Assembly: GCA_015066345.1 (NCBI GenBank) | Contig: SVOQ01000007.1 | Coordinates: 31,213 to 95,212, forward strand | Direction: 5' to 3' | DNA: 64,000 bases | DNA from: Oscillospiraceae bacterium | GTDB taxonomy: Bacteria > Bacillota > Clostridia > Oscillospirales > Acutalibacteraceae | Made by a program: the position numbers and the translations under genes | Notes under the pieces: generated by a model | The model's input: the letters and a program-made list of their open reading frames with translations, nothing else | Database searches by the model: none | Told to the model about the DNA's origin: nothing | In this document: positions 19,401 through 26,272 of the stretch, one piece after another | Layout: each line of letters starts with the position of its first letter | Numbering within the stretch: position 1 is the stretch's first letter

Positions 19401-20955
19401 AGTCGAAATCGGTGTATACGATGACCCGGATAACCAATATCAGGGAACATATAAAATCGACGTTGGAAATCAGAATGTTATGCTTATCGGTTCTGCACAG
19501 AGTGGCAAAACAAATATTTTGCAAAATATTATCCGTGGTTTGTCAACTAAATACACACCCGACGAAGTTTCAATCTATATCATAGACTTTGCATCAATGG
19601 TGCTCAAAAACTTTGAAAAGCTCAATCACGTTGGTGGTGTTGTAACATCATCTGAGGATGAAAAGCTTAAAAATCTTTTCAAACTTATAAATACGGAGAT
19701 TGCACAACGAAAAGAAAAACTTTTGTCTGTGGGTGTCAGCTCGTTTTCTGCTTATCGTGAAGCGGGTAGGACTGACCTTCCTCAGATAGTTCTTATGATT
19801 GATAACCTTACAGCATTAAAGGAGCTTTATTTCCAGGATGATGACGAGCTTCTTGCCATTTGTCGAGAAGGATTGTCAGTAGGTATTAGTATAATTATTG
19901 CAAACTCTCAGACTCAGGGTATCGGTTATAAATATCTTTCAAACTTCTCTACACGTATTGCCTTGTTCTGTAATGATTCAAATGAGTATAACTCTTTATT
20001 TGACCATTGTAGCGAACGTATTGACGATATTCATGGCAGATGTATTGTTGAAGTTGATAAAACTCATCTCGATTGTCAGGCATATCTTGCATTCAAGGGT
20101 GAAAAAGAAATTGACCGTGTAAAAGAGATTAAAGCGTTTATAGAGGAAACTAACGGCAAAAACAAGAAATCCTTTGCAAAAATGATTCCTGTAATTCCCG
20201 AGCTGTTAACGTCATCCTTTGTAAGAGACAATCTTACGGGATATATGCAAGACACCTTCTCTGTTGTTGCGGGTCTTGACTATGCTTCTGTAAGTCCGTT
20301 TGTGCTTGAACTTGCCAATATGGGTGGTCCTCTCACTATTACGGGACGCGACGGCTCAGGTAAACATAATTTCATTAAGTATCTTGTTAATTCACTTGAT
20401 GAATATTATACCGACAAAACGGAAGTCCATATTATTGACGGTATAAATAAGAAGTTGATGCCCCTTAAGGCTAATTCAAATGTTGTTACATATGAGGTTA
20501 TGCCGGAAAAGAGTGCGGATGCAATAAAAACAATCGAAGAAGAGTTACAGTCAAGATATTCCCGTCTTGCCTCGGGTGAGGATTCTGTATTAGAAGAATC
20601 AAAACTCATTGTGCTTATTGTTAACAATGCAGACGCAATGCAATACATAAGTACCAATATGAGTATTATGGATGCGTATAAGAATATTGTCGGCAAGTAT
20701 AAAAATATGAATGTCTGCGTAATATTCGGAGGATATGAGAATACAAATATATCCTATTCATCACCCGAGCTTATTAAGAGTCTTCGTGATGCTCGCAGAT
20801 TTATGTACTTTGATGATATTGCTAATATGAAAATAGTGGATCTGCCGTTGGCAATTATGCGTGAGTTTAAGAAACCTATCGATTTAGGCGACTGTTATTA
20901 TATAAAGGATAACGAATGTCTTAAAATTAAGAGTGTATTAACACAGCAGTCATAA
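16444..20955 (+). CDS. essC: EssC-type FtsK/SpoIIIE ATPase, type VII secretion motor
   Basis: The 1503 residues match EssC/YukBA proteins in length. Two FHA-like domains occupy residues 1-210, two membrane helices about 257-302, and three P-loop domains follow. Domain 1 has GTTGSGKS (about 690) and LIIIVDEFAEL, so it looks active. Domain 2 has GSAQSGKT (about 1016) and IVLMIDNL. Domain 3 has GRDGSGKH (about 1298) with His instead of Ser/Thr, and LIVLIVNNAD without the Walker B acid, so it is probably inactive. EssC drives export of WXG100 and LXG proteins, which usually bind near its C-terminal domains. Upstream FHA-kinase-phosphatase genes suggest control by phosphorylation. The start is set by GAGGGGG before the ATG. 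It is the last gene before a promoter-rich gap. Confidence 0.97.
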   Translation: MNSRYKIIISNQNLYKEVELTPEYNQYKIGTGVDCEARLHKNLFFGPVELLFTKNNSQWSVFCSDNLYLSVGDVRKLMNISLRNGDIVDVKYQDSDITAFTIEFLIDFDNGKVKYERIIDITNLSSISIGANATNNIVLASPFIKNDMISLLKTGEGYQLKIGYSQYGVYHNGKKAFGNETIKNGDFFSLSDFFFYYKDGKIWTQIRDDMGLNSVTYKDCPEQNSYPKFNRNTRIKSIIDDEKIEILDPAAKPQKPKNGSLITKLLPSLTMVVSSMMMIIMNPVMIIASLFSIVVSILTVVLNRSEGKKDYEQSLKERTEKYNAYIAQKRKDIEKYRAEEHKVREEIYVSQDVERQRFGVFSSDLFDRSPSDDDFLCVRLGNGLVEATREINYKKQEKLEAGDDLQQMPEKLSEEYKYIKNAPIVCDLKEANAIGVIGDKYERFEIMKNLIVDIAARQYHSDVKMIFVAEKRHAKNVRWLRMLPHAYSEEIGSRLIVTDDESKNLVFEYLYKELSYRKQEKKFDNRIVVFFHDEYGFQNHPISRFVDEAKELGVIFVFFGNTRADVPMGCSYIIDIQANNTATLVHTDDRSKSEVFVYPKIDNSAAAEIVRILAPVYTEEISLEGSLTKSISLFEMLNILAVDDIDLDKRWQTSQVFKSMSAPLGVSKTGTVYLDLHDKAHGPHGLVAGTTGSGKSEILQTYILSMSTLFHPYEVGFVIIDFKGGGMANQFRDLPHMMGAITNIDGKEINRSLKSIKAELQKRQRLFAEADVNHIDKYIKKYKAGEVEIPLPHLIIIVDEFAELKAEQPEFMKELISAARIGRSLGVHLILATQKPAGQVNEQIWSNSRFKLCLKVQSQEDSNEVLKSPLAAEIKEPGRAYLQVGNNEIFELFQSAYSGASEKADESKVKEFAIFQLTDSGKRVPVYVQKKDKKDGGSTQLDAIVQYVHNHFESKQIKKLPDICLPSLSTCIDFVNHEKVDNGKIEVEIGVYDDPDNQYQGTYKIDVGNQNVMLIGSAQSGKTNILQNIIRGLSTKYTPDEVSIYIIDFASMVLKNFEKLNHVGGVVTSSEDEKLKNLFKLINTEIAQRKEKLLSVGVSSFSAYREAGRTDLPQIVLMIDNLTALKELYFQDDDELLAICREGLSVGISIIIANSQTQGIGYKYLSNFSTRIALFCNDSNEYNSLFDHCSERIDDIHGRCIVEVDKTHLDCQAYLAFKGEKEIDRVKEIKAFIEETNGKNKKSFAKMIPVIPELLTSSFVRDNLTGYMQDTFSVVAGLDYASVSPFVLELANMGGPLTITGRDGSGKHNFIKYLVNSLDEYYTDKTEVHIIDGINKKLMPLKANSNVVTYEVMPEKSADAIKTIEEELQSRYSRLASGEDSVLEESKLIVLIVNNADAMQYISTNMSIMDAYKNIVGKYKNMNVCVIFGGYENTNISYSSPELIKSLRDARRFMYFDDIANMKIVDLPLAIMREFKKPIDLGDCYYIKDNECLKIKSVLTQQS

Positions 20956-20978
20956 TAATTTTAAAGGTTAAAAAACAG

Positions 20979-21007
20979 TTGACAAAAAACCAAAAATTGT
21001 TTTTAAT
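20979..21007 (+). promoter_or_regulatory. Sigma-A promoter candidate upstream of the WXG100 gene
   Basis: TTGACA (20979-20984), 17-bp spacer, TTTAAT (21002-21007). It is about 220 bp before the WXG100 start and would give a long leader; a second promoter candidate lies closer at 21110-21153. Confidence 0.6.
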
Positions 21008-21109
21008 AATAGTAGTAAAGATTTTACTCAAAGCTTAACATTCGGTTTTTGGTGATGTTTAATAAGGGTTGATGTTCATTATTGTTGCATTTTGCCAAAA
21101 AAACAATAG

Positions 21110-21153
21110 TACTCCACGAGAGTATTTAAAAACGAAAATTAATGTGCAATAAT
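21110..21153 (+). promoter_or_regulatory. Dyad-controlled promoter of the WXG100 gene (shared type VII element, copy A)
   Basis: The dyad TACTCC-ACG-AGAGTA (21110-21124) overlaps a weak -35 (TTTAAA, 21125-21130). After 17 bp comes an extended -10, TGC-AATAAT (21145-21153). The same layout occurs at 25148 and 27741. The leader to 21226 contains a small hairpin CTCGC/GCGAG (21191-21203), and CGGAGGG precedes the ATG. Confidence 0.7.
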
Positions 21154-21225
21154 GTAGACGTTGAACCGGATGACTCGGTTTAAAAAATAACTCGCAATGC
21201 GAGAAAATTTTTCGGAGGGAAAATT

Positions 21226-21519
21226 ATGGCAGGTCAAATCAGAATTACTCCTGATCAAATGAGAGAAAAAGCAAATCAGTACCGTAGACAGGGCGAAGCA
21301 GTTAACGGCGTTATTAGTCAGTTAGACAGCTTGCTTCAGCAGCTTCAGGCTGAATGGGAAGGTGCAGCAAGCGAATCTTATGCAGCACGTTACCAGGAGC
21401 TTAAGCCCGGTTTCCAGAAAGCGGAAGCTCTCATTTACGAAATTGCTACAGCACTTGACTCAACAGCAAAAATTGTTGAAGAAACAGACGCAAGCATTGC
21501 TAACCAGTTCAAGGCTTAA
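21226..21519 (+). CDS. esxA: WXG100 (EsxA-like) type VII secretion substrate
   Basis: The 97-residue all-helical protein has the defining W-E-G turn (AEWEGAASESY) at mid-length between two amphipathic helices, and no signal peptide. WXG100 proteins form helical-hairpin dimers, are exported by EssC and activate it. It has its own promoter element and is followed by a GC-rich hairpin, so it is probably made in excess of the neighbouring proteins. CGGAGGG lies 7 bp before the ATG. It directly follows the EssC gene in the locus. Confidence 0.96.
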   Translation: MAGQIRITPDQMREKANQYRRQGEAVNGVISQLDSLLQQLQAEWEGAASESYAARYQELKPGFQKAEALIYEIATALDSTAKIVEETDASIANQFKA

Positions 21520-21534
21520 TTGTTGGTTGGTTAT

Positions 21535-21566
21535 CGCCCGACAACGCCGGTTGTCGGGCGAATTTT
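21535..21566 (+). terminator. Hairpin after the WXG100 gene
   Basis: A perfect 11-bp stem CGCCCGACAAC with loop GCCG (21535-21560) is followed by AATTTTGT. The short T-run suggests partial termination, which would let some transcripts enter the effector cassette at 21589; no separate promoter was found there. Confidence 0.7.
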
Positions 21567-21588
21567 GTAATTTCGGGGGCGAAAAGCT

Positions 21589-22017
21589 ATGGCTGAAAAA
21601 GATGTAAACCAGTATAATAACCTTGTAAGAAGAAGAAATACCGCAAGGCGTCAGTATAATGCTTGTTCTGATCGTATTGAGGAATGCAATTATTTGCTTC
21701 GTAGATTAAGACGTGCTAAAGAACGGGTTGCGGAGCAAAAAAGAACATTTAAAACAATAAAAAAAGAAGACTCCAAAATATACAAGGAAAAGTATGATTG
21801 GGAAGGTAAGAAATACAACAGCTTCAAGGTAAAAGGTGAGGTTGCCGTAGATTTAAATGAGGATTATTACAAAAACACCCTCGACTATGTACTTGACTCC
21901 ATTAATAATGAAATAACAAGAATAGAAAACAAACGTATGAATGAGTACGGTTTGTTGGGAAGATTGGGTTCGACTATAAATAGCTTGGGAAATAAGATAG
22001 AGAACTTCTTTAATTAA
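21589..22017 (+). CDS. Coiled-coil effector partner, cassette 1 (DUF5082/YwqH-like)
   Basis: The 142-residue protein is rich in Arg, Lys and Glu. Two long helices (about 4-75 and 95-142) are predicted, the first a strong coiled coil (RRRNTARRQYNACSDRIEEC). The family resemblance is to the DUF5082/YwqH-type proteins encoded first in LXG toxin cassettes, which act as small helical partners of the toxin before export. Its equivalents in cassettes 2 and 3 are at 25244 and 27819. It starts 69 bp after the WXG100 stop and is 13 bp before the next gene. GGGGGCG precedes the ATG. Confidence 0.75.
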   Translation: MAEKDVNQYNNLVRRRNTARRQYNACSDRIEECNYLLRRLRRAKERVAEQKRTFKTIKKEDSKIYKEKYDWEGKKYNSFKVKGEVAVDLNEDYYKNTLDYVLDSINNEITRIENKRMNEYGLLGRLGSTINSLGNKIENFFN

Positions 22018-22030
22018 AGGATGAAAAAAT

Positions 22031-22300
22031 ATGGCAGAGTTTAAAGTTTCGCCCGGGTTGTCAGGTGAAGTGGATACCCTTAAATCCAAGGGCGATGCAT
22101 TGGCAACGGATAGTGTAAGCGTAGATAAAAGCGATGTAAAGACTCTTAAAACGAGTATGGAATATATTCAACAACAAAAGGATATCAGAAATTTACTCAG
22201 ATTATATGCAGAACTTATTAATAAAGATGCAAAAGATATGAAAAAAATGATTTCCGATGTTGAAGAAATGGACGAAAAAATAGCATCAGGAAACAGATAA
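22031..22300 (+). CDS. Small helical type VII partner protein, cassette 1 (TIGR04197-like)
   Basis: The 89-residue protein begins FKVSPGLSGEVDTL and continues as two helices, resembling TIGR04197/DUF5344 (YwqI-like) small type VII proteins. In studied LXG systems such helical partners bind the LXG domain and form the export-ready complex; this role is inferred here from position. There is no W-x-G motif. It lies 18 bp before the LXG toxin gene. AAAGGATG precedes the ATG. Confidence 0.75.
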   Translation: MAEFKVSPGLSGEVDTLKSKGDALATDSVSVDKSDVKTLKTSMEYIQQQKDIRNLLRLYAELINKDAKDMKKMISDVEEMDEKIASGNR

Positions 22301-22318
22301 GCTTCAGAGAGGGAGATT

Positions 22319-24301
22319 ATGGGTTATAAAGTAGATTTCGATGCTTTAGACAGTTTTGATTCAAGCTTGTCAAATCAGATTAATTCTTGGGGGACGGAAC
22401 TCGAAGCTGTCGGTAAGGCACTTGAAACCATTCAGACTACTAATAATATGTCGGGTGAAGGCTCGGATAATATAAAAACATATTTCGAATCTGTTCACGG
22501 TATGATTCAGGGTTTACTGGGTCAGTTGATGTCGGCACATCAAAAGAACTGCTTCTTATATAAGAGAGATTATTTTTCAAACATTGACAAAGCAACACAT
22601 GTTGTTATCAAGGAGTCGGAATTGAAAGAAATCAAGTCCGATGTAACAAATAAGAAAAACAGAGCAGTACAGGTCGATGATGCACTGGCAAATATAATGT
22701 CGGATATCAGGGATATTTACTATCTTTCATATAAAGATGTGGGCGAAGTGTATTATGCTCACGAAAATATCGAGAAATTCATTACGGATTTAGATAATGA
22801 TATTAAAAATCTTGAAAACAATCATTATCAGAATGACTTCGTTAATACAGGAGAGCTCATACATACTCTTACGACTTTTATTAAAGAATGTCAGTCAAAA
22901 GGCAGGTCCTATAAAAAGAATTTCAGCGTTTATGATTTAGCGGGCTCTGAAAGTTTCAGAAAGCTGTATGCTGCTTATGTAGAGGTTGACAAGGAGCAAC
23001 AATCCAAGCAGGAGCTTATTGAGACAGAAATTGAGAATCAAAAGGAACGTGTTGAAATTCTCGAGGAGGAGCGTGCCGAACGTGAGCGAAAAGCCAAGGT
23101 GTTTAAATGGGTGGTAACGGCAGTTTGCATTGTCGGAGCTATCGTGGTTACTGCCGCTACCGGTGGTGCAGGAGCGCCTCTTATAGCGGGGGCTGTTTCT
23201 GCAGGTTCCGCCATAATCAGCACAGGTTTACATGGTATGGCTGATGAGTACATTGAGCACGGTTATGACCATAGTGAATATGACTGGGGTAAAATAGCCA
23301 AGGATACAGTGGCGGCAGGTATAACCGGTTTTGCTACGGGTGCCATAGGTGCCGGTATAGGCGGAGGTATAACCAATAAATTAAACTCGTCGGTGATCGG
23401 AAATAATCTGTTACATTCTTCTAACTCACTTGTAAGAATCGGAACATCAGCGGTAATAGGCTCTGCTTCCGAGGTGGGCTCGGGCATAGTGTCCCGTACA
23501 GCGGCGGCTACCATATCCGTTGCATTTGGTGGCGATGCTGAGGAAGAATTTGCTAAAGTGTTTGACGGAAAAAGTCTTCTTACAGATGTCGCAATAGGTG
23601 GTGCCGGGGGTGCCGTTGATAATATAGCTACAAACAAACGAGCACAGAAGGCTGCAGATGATTACGCATCTAATTATAACAGTAAGCATGACCCTGTTCT
23701 TGACGGAGAAAAAGCAGGTATTGAAAACATAAAACGTACACCTCAAAACGGTGCTGATTTTTCTGAAACGGATGAAATACTCCGTTTTGATTCAGGTGAA
23801 CCCGTACAGGTGAAAATTAAAGCTACCGGTAATCGTGAGAAAGATTTCCGGCAAGCGGAGAAGATACTTAAGGATCAGGGTGTAGATATAGACTTTAAAT
23901 CTATGCGTAAAGGTGCGAACAAGGAATATGTGTGGCATCATTTAGATGACTATAATGCTGCGACAAACGAAACTACAATGCAATTCATTACCATTAAGGG
24001 TCATAAAGCTATAAAAACACATACAGGTTCAGCAGCTCAATATTATGTTGCTAACGGAAAAGGTTATGGAAAGGATACATTTAATACTGGGCACAGCTTG
24101 GATATTACCGATAAAGCTTCTACGATAGAGGAAGGAATTTCAGATACAATAAGCAGTATAGACGGACAGCCACAATCTCCTTACAGTGCATATTACTCGT
24201 CTATTCCCACAGATACAATTACTGCAAGCAAGGCGGACTTGGATGAGTTTTTCGGTAAATTTGATTTTGATTTTTCGGTAAATACTGAAGCAACGGTGTG
24301 A
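22319..24301 (+). CDS. LXG-domain polymorphic toxin with C-terminal WHH nuclease
   Basis: The protein has 660 residues. Residues 1-250 are an LXG-type all-helical export domain (SGEGSDNIKTYFESVHGMI). Residues about 262-400 are Gly/Ala-rich and partly hydrophobic, as in LXG toxins that carry cargo across membranes. The C-terminal part (about 480-620) carries VWHHLDD (Trp539, His540, His541), MQFI, and two spaced His in HKAIKTHTGSAAQY. This is the pattern of WHH nucleases of the HNH/Endo VII superfamily, which cut DNA. Target cells are probably competing Gram-positive bacteria, as for other LXG toxins. A SUKH-type immunity gene follows 16 bp downstream, and two partner genes precede it. AGAGGGAGA is its ribosome site. 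Confidence 0.9.
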   Translation: MGYKVDFDALDSFDSSLSNQINSWGTELEAVGKALETIQTTNNMSGEGSDNIKTYFESVHGMIQGLLGQLMSAHQKNCFLYKRDYFSNIDKATHVVIKESELKEIKSDVTNKKNRAVQVDDALANIMSDIRDIYYLSYKDVGEVYYAHENIEKFITDLDNDIKNLENNHYQNDFVNTGELIHTLTTFIKECQSKGRSYKKNFSVYDLAGSESFRKLYAAYVEVDKEQQSKQELIETEIENQKERVEILEEERAERERKAKVFKWVVTAVCIVGAIVVTAATGGAGAPLIAGAVSAGSAIISTGLHGMADEYIEHGYDHSEYDWGKIAKDTVAAGITGFATGAIGAGIGGGITNKLNSSVIGNNLLHSSNSLVRIGTSAVIGSASEVGSGIVSRTAAATISVAFGGDAEEEFAKVFDGKSLLTDVAIGGAGGAVDNIATNKRAQKAADDYASNYNSKHDPVLDGEKAGIENIKRTPQNGADFSETDEILRFDSGEPVQVKIKATGNREKDFRQAEKILKDQGVDIDFKSMRKGANKEYVWHHLDDYNAATNETTMQFITIKGHKAIKTHTGSAAQYYVANGKGYGKDTFNTGHSLDITDKASTIEEGISDTISSIDGQPQSPYSAYYSSIPTDTITASKADLDEFFGKFDFDFSVNTEATV

Positions 24302-24317
24302 AAGAGGTGGAAATTGA

Positions 24318-24743
24318 ATGTTTAAATTTGTAAAAAAAGAAAATCCCGAACAGAACGTATCGCAGGAATACATTGATTCGGTACAAAAGAAGTATGATAT
24401 TGAATTTCCGTCGCTCTTACGTTCCTATTATGCAAATTACAATATGTGCGAAGCTGATGAGGTTGCATTTGTAATGCATAAATTGGAATTTTGTGTGGAA
24501 TTTATTCTGCCTCTGAAATACGGCACTTGTTCGGTAGAAAGTCTGTTGGATTTATACCGAGGAGACGACCATATTCCGCAACATTTAGTGCCTTTTGCGT
24601 GCGACGTTGACGGCGATTATTATTATTGGGATATTAATACCGGCAGAGTTTATTATATGACTATGGGTAATATTGACAATCCGATTCCTATTGCCCGAAG
24701 CGTAGATGAGTTTTTTGAATTACTGAATATTTATTGCGATTAA
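24318..24743 (+). CDS. SMI1/KNR4 (SUKH) family immunity protein
   Basis: This is a 141-residue soluble protein. The N-terminal helix and YDIEFPSLLRSYYANYN match the conserved opening of SUKH proteins. The middle HLVPFACDVDGDYYYWD matches the family's typical F-A-x-D-x-x-G-D block, and the end SVDEFFELL is also usual. SUKH proteins are the most common neutralisers of nuclease toxins in polymorphic toxin systems, including WHH nucleases. It lies directly after the WHH toxin, so it very probably protects the producer from it. Confidence 0.9.
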   Translation: MFKFVKKENPEQNVSQEYIDSVQKKYDIEFPSLLRSYYANYNMCEADEVAFVMHKLEFCVEFILPLKYGTCSVESLLDLYRGDDHIPQHLVPFACDVDGDYYYWDINTGRVYYMTMGNIDNPIPIARSVDEFFELLNIYCD

Positions 24744-24761
24744 GCAGAAAGGAAAAAAGTT

Positions 24762-25076
24762 ATGATAGATTATTTACCTCTCGGAAGTATTGTTTTACTT
24801 AAAAACGGTGTACAAAAAGTTCTTGTTATTTCAAGAGCAATTAATGTACGCAACGGCGAAAATGAATTTTTCTTTGATTACGGCGGTGTAGCTTATCCCG
24901 AAGGGCTTATAGGCGACCAGATGGTTTATTTTAATGCTGATAAAATAAATAAAGTTGTATTTAAAGGCTATAGCGATATTGATGATGAAAATATGGTTGA
25001 TACAATCAACGATTATCTTGTGGCTCATCCCGATATCGTGCGTGGTGACCCCGAGAATTGGGTTGTGGAAGAATAA
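24762..25076 (+). CDS. DUF4176 family protein of type VII toxin loci
   Basis: The 104-residue soluble protein begins YLPLGSIVLLKNGVQKVLVI and contains DYGGVAYPEGLIG and a later FKGYSDIDDE, the hallmarks of DUF4176. These proteins are often encoded in T7SSb effector cassettes; their exact role is not known to me. It closes cassette 1, 18 bp after the immunity gene, and a strong terminator follows. AGAAAGGA precedes the ATG. Confidence 0.8.
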   Translation: MIDYLPLGSIVLLKNGVQKVLVISRAINVRNGENEFFFDYGGVAYPEGLIGDQMVYFNADKINKVVFKGYSDIDDENMVDTINDYLVAHPDIVRGDPENWVVEE

Positions 25077-25091
25077 ATTTATATTAATAAT

Positions 25092-25135
25092 AAAACATCT
25101 TCGCAAGGTGATTTTTCCTTGCGAAGATGTTTTTT
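25092..25135 (+). terminator. Rho-independent terminator of cassette 1
   Basis: A 17-bp perfect stem (AAAACATCTTCGCAAGG with its complement) is followed by TTTTT. It separates cassette 1 from the promoter of cassette 2. Confidence 0.92.
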
Positions 25136-25147
25136 ATAAAAAAACTG

Positions 25148-25191
25148 TATGTTGCGAGAGTATTAACAAAGACGGAAAAATGTGCAATAAT
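25148..25191 (+). promoter_or_regulatory. Promoter of effector cassette 2 (shared type VII element, copy B)
   Basis: The conserved half-site AGAGTA (25157-25162) leads into -35 TTAACA (25163-25168), 17 bp, then extended -10 TGC-AATAAT (25183-25191). The left half of the dyad (TATGTT) is degenerate here; this copy has the best -35 of the three, so it may depend less on an activator. Confidence 0.7.
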
Positions 25192-25243
25192 TATCATAGA
25201 TATGTGTGTTTAAAAGTTATTGACGGAAGCTTGAGGTAATGAT

Positions 25244-25654
25244 ATGAATAAAGAACAAATAGAAATTGAAATCAGGCGGATGGAACGCAAACTTTCCAAC
25301 GTTCGTGAGCAAATCAGAAAACAAAAAAATACTATAGAAGATAACGAATATAAATTAGATAAATTAAAGCGAAGTCTGGATAAGACTATGGATAATTATC
25401 GCATTTTTGACAGAACGAACGAATCCTTTGAAAATTTGTCGGAATTACGATTCATAAAAACCTGGGTTGAGGCTCGCAAGGAAAAGAATGCTTCCGATAA
25501 GCGAAAAGCAACCGCTAAAATGGATGAGTCATACCGCGAACAGAAAAAGGTTGTTAATGCCTCATATCAAAAATTAGATGATTTAGAAGAAACAAAGGCT
25601 CGTTACGAAAGAGAATTAAAGAGATTAAAACGAATGTTTAACGAAATGCCTTGA
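25244..25654 (+). CDS. Coiled-coil effector partner, cassette 2
   Basis: The 136-residue protein is almost wholly helical and highly charged, with an N-terminal coiled coil (IEIRRMERKLSNVREQIRKQ) and a second near the end (YERELKRLKRMF). It matches the cassette-1 and cassette-3 first genes in size, charge and place, as DUF5082/YwqH-like proteins do. It is expected to escort the downstream substrate to EssC. The ATG follows GAGGTAATGAT. The next gene begins 19 bp later. Confidence 0.75.
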   Translation: MNKEQIEIEIRRMERKLSNVREQIRKQKNTIEDNEYKLDKLKRSLDKTMDNYRIFDRTNESFENLSELRFIKTWVEARKEKNASDKRKATAKMDESYREQKKVVNASYQKLDDLEETKARYERELKRLKRMFNEMP

Positions 25655-25673
25655 TGAAAGGACGGTTTTTAAA

Positions 25674-25973
25674 ATGGCAGAAGATTTATATGTGTGTGAT
25701 GTTGATTATGACGTGTTAGCATGCAAGGTTCAGGATTATTGGGAAAAGGAAGATGAAATATTAAAAAAACTGATATCAATATTATCAAAGGTAGCAGAAC
25801 ACGGAATAGCAAAAGGTGATGCACATAACAGTATTGTTATATTAAAAGAAGAAATTGAAGCGATTTATGAAACTACCCAAGGTCAAGGAGCGGTGGTTAG
25901 TCAGACGGCACTTGAGTTTTTAAGTCGTATTGATGAAATTGATTTGAAATTATACGGACAGGCCGGAGGTTGA
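25674..25973 (+). CDS. Small helical partner protein, cassette 2 (first)
   Basis: The 99-residue protein is acidic and helical, with no signal peptide and no clear W-x-G turn (one Trp in VQDYWEKEDE near residue 23). Its size and position match the small WXG100-like partners of LXG substrates. It lies between the coiled-coil gene and a second small helical gene; its stop (TGA at 25971) is just before the next start. GAAAGGACGG precedes the ATG. Confidence 0.65.
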   Translation: MAEDLYVCDVDYDVLACKVQDYWEKEDEILKKLISILSKVAEHGIAKGDAHNSIVILKEEIEAIYETTQGQGAVVSQTALEFLSRIDEIDLKLYGQAGG

Positions 25974-25978
25974 TTGTA

Positions 25979-26272
25979 ATGGTTAATGAGATTAAATATG
26001 ATTTTTCTTATTTGAATGAAGCGATTGCCGATGTGAAAGCACTTAAAGGTGAACTGCCTTTTAAAAAGGGTGTATCATATAAATGGAATTGTCTTTATAC
26101 AGATAAATCAAAAGGCGATGTGTTGGACACTTTGGCAGAAATAGTAACCCTTACAGAAGAACGTTCGAGACAGATTGGTGAATTGTTAGATAATGTATTG
26201 ATGGTTTTACAAACCGCAAAAGATCAGATGCAGCATAAAGATGAAAAAATATCTAAGGAGTATAAAGGCTAA
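25979..26272 (+). CDS. Small helical partner protein, cassette 2 (second)
   Basis: The 97-residue protein (ATG at 25979) is helical and ends in a Lys/Glu-rich tail; YKWNCLYTDKSKGD sits where WXG100 proteins have their turn. A TTG at 25970 would extend the frame by three residues, but it touches the GGAGG at 25965-25969, whereas the ATG is 9 bp from it. Its stop overlaps the next start (TAATG). It is probably a partner of the 374-residue protein. Confidence 0.65.
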   Translation: MVNEIKYDFSYLNEAIADVKALKGELPFKKGVSYKWNCLYTDKSKGDVLDTLAEIVTLTEERSRQIGELLDNVLMVLQTAKDQMQHKDEKISKEYKG

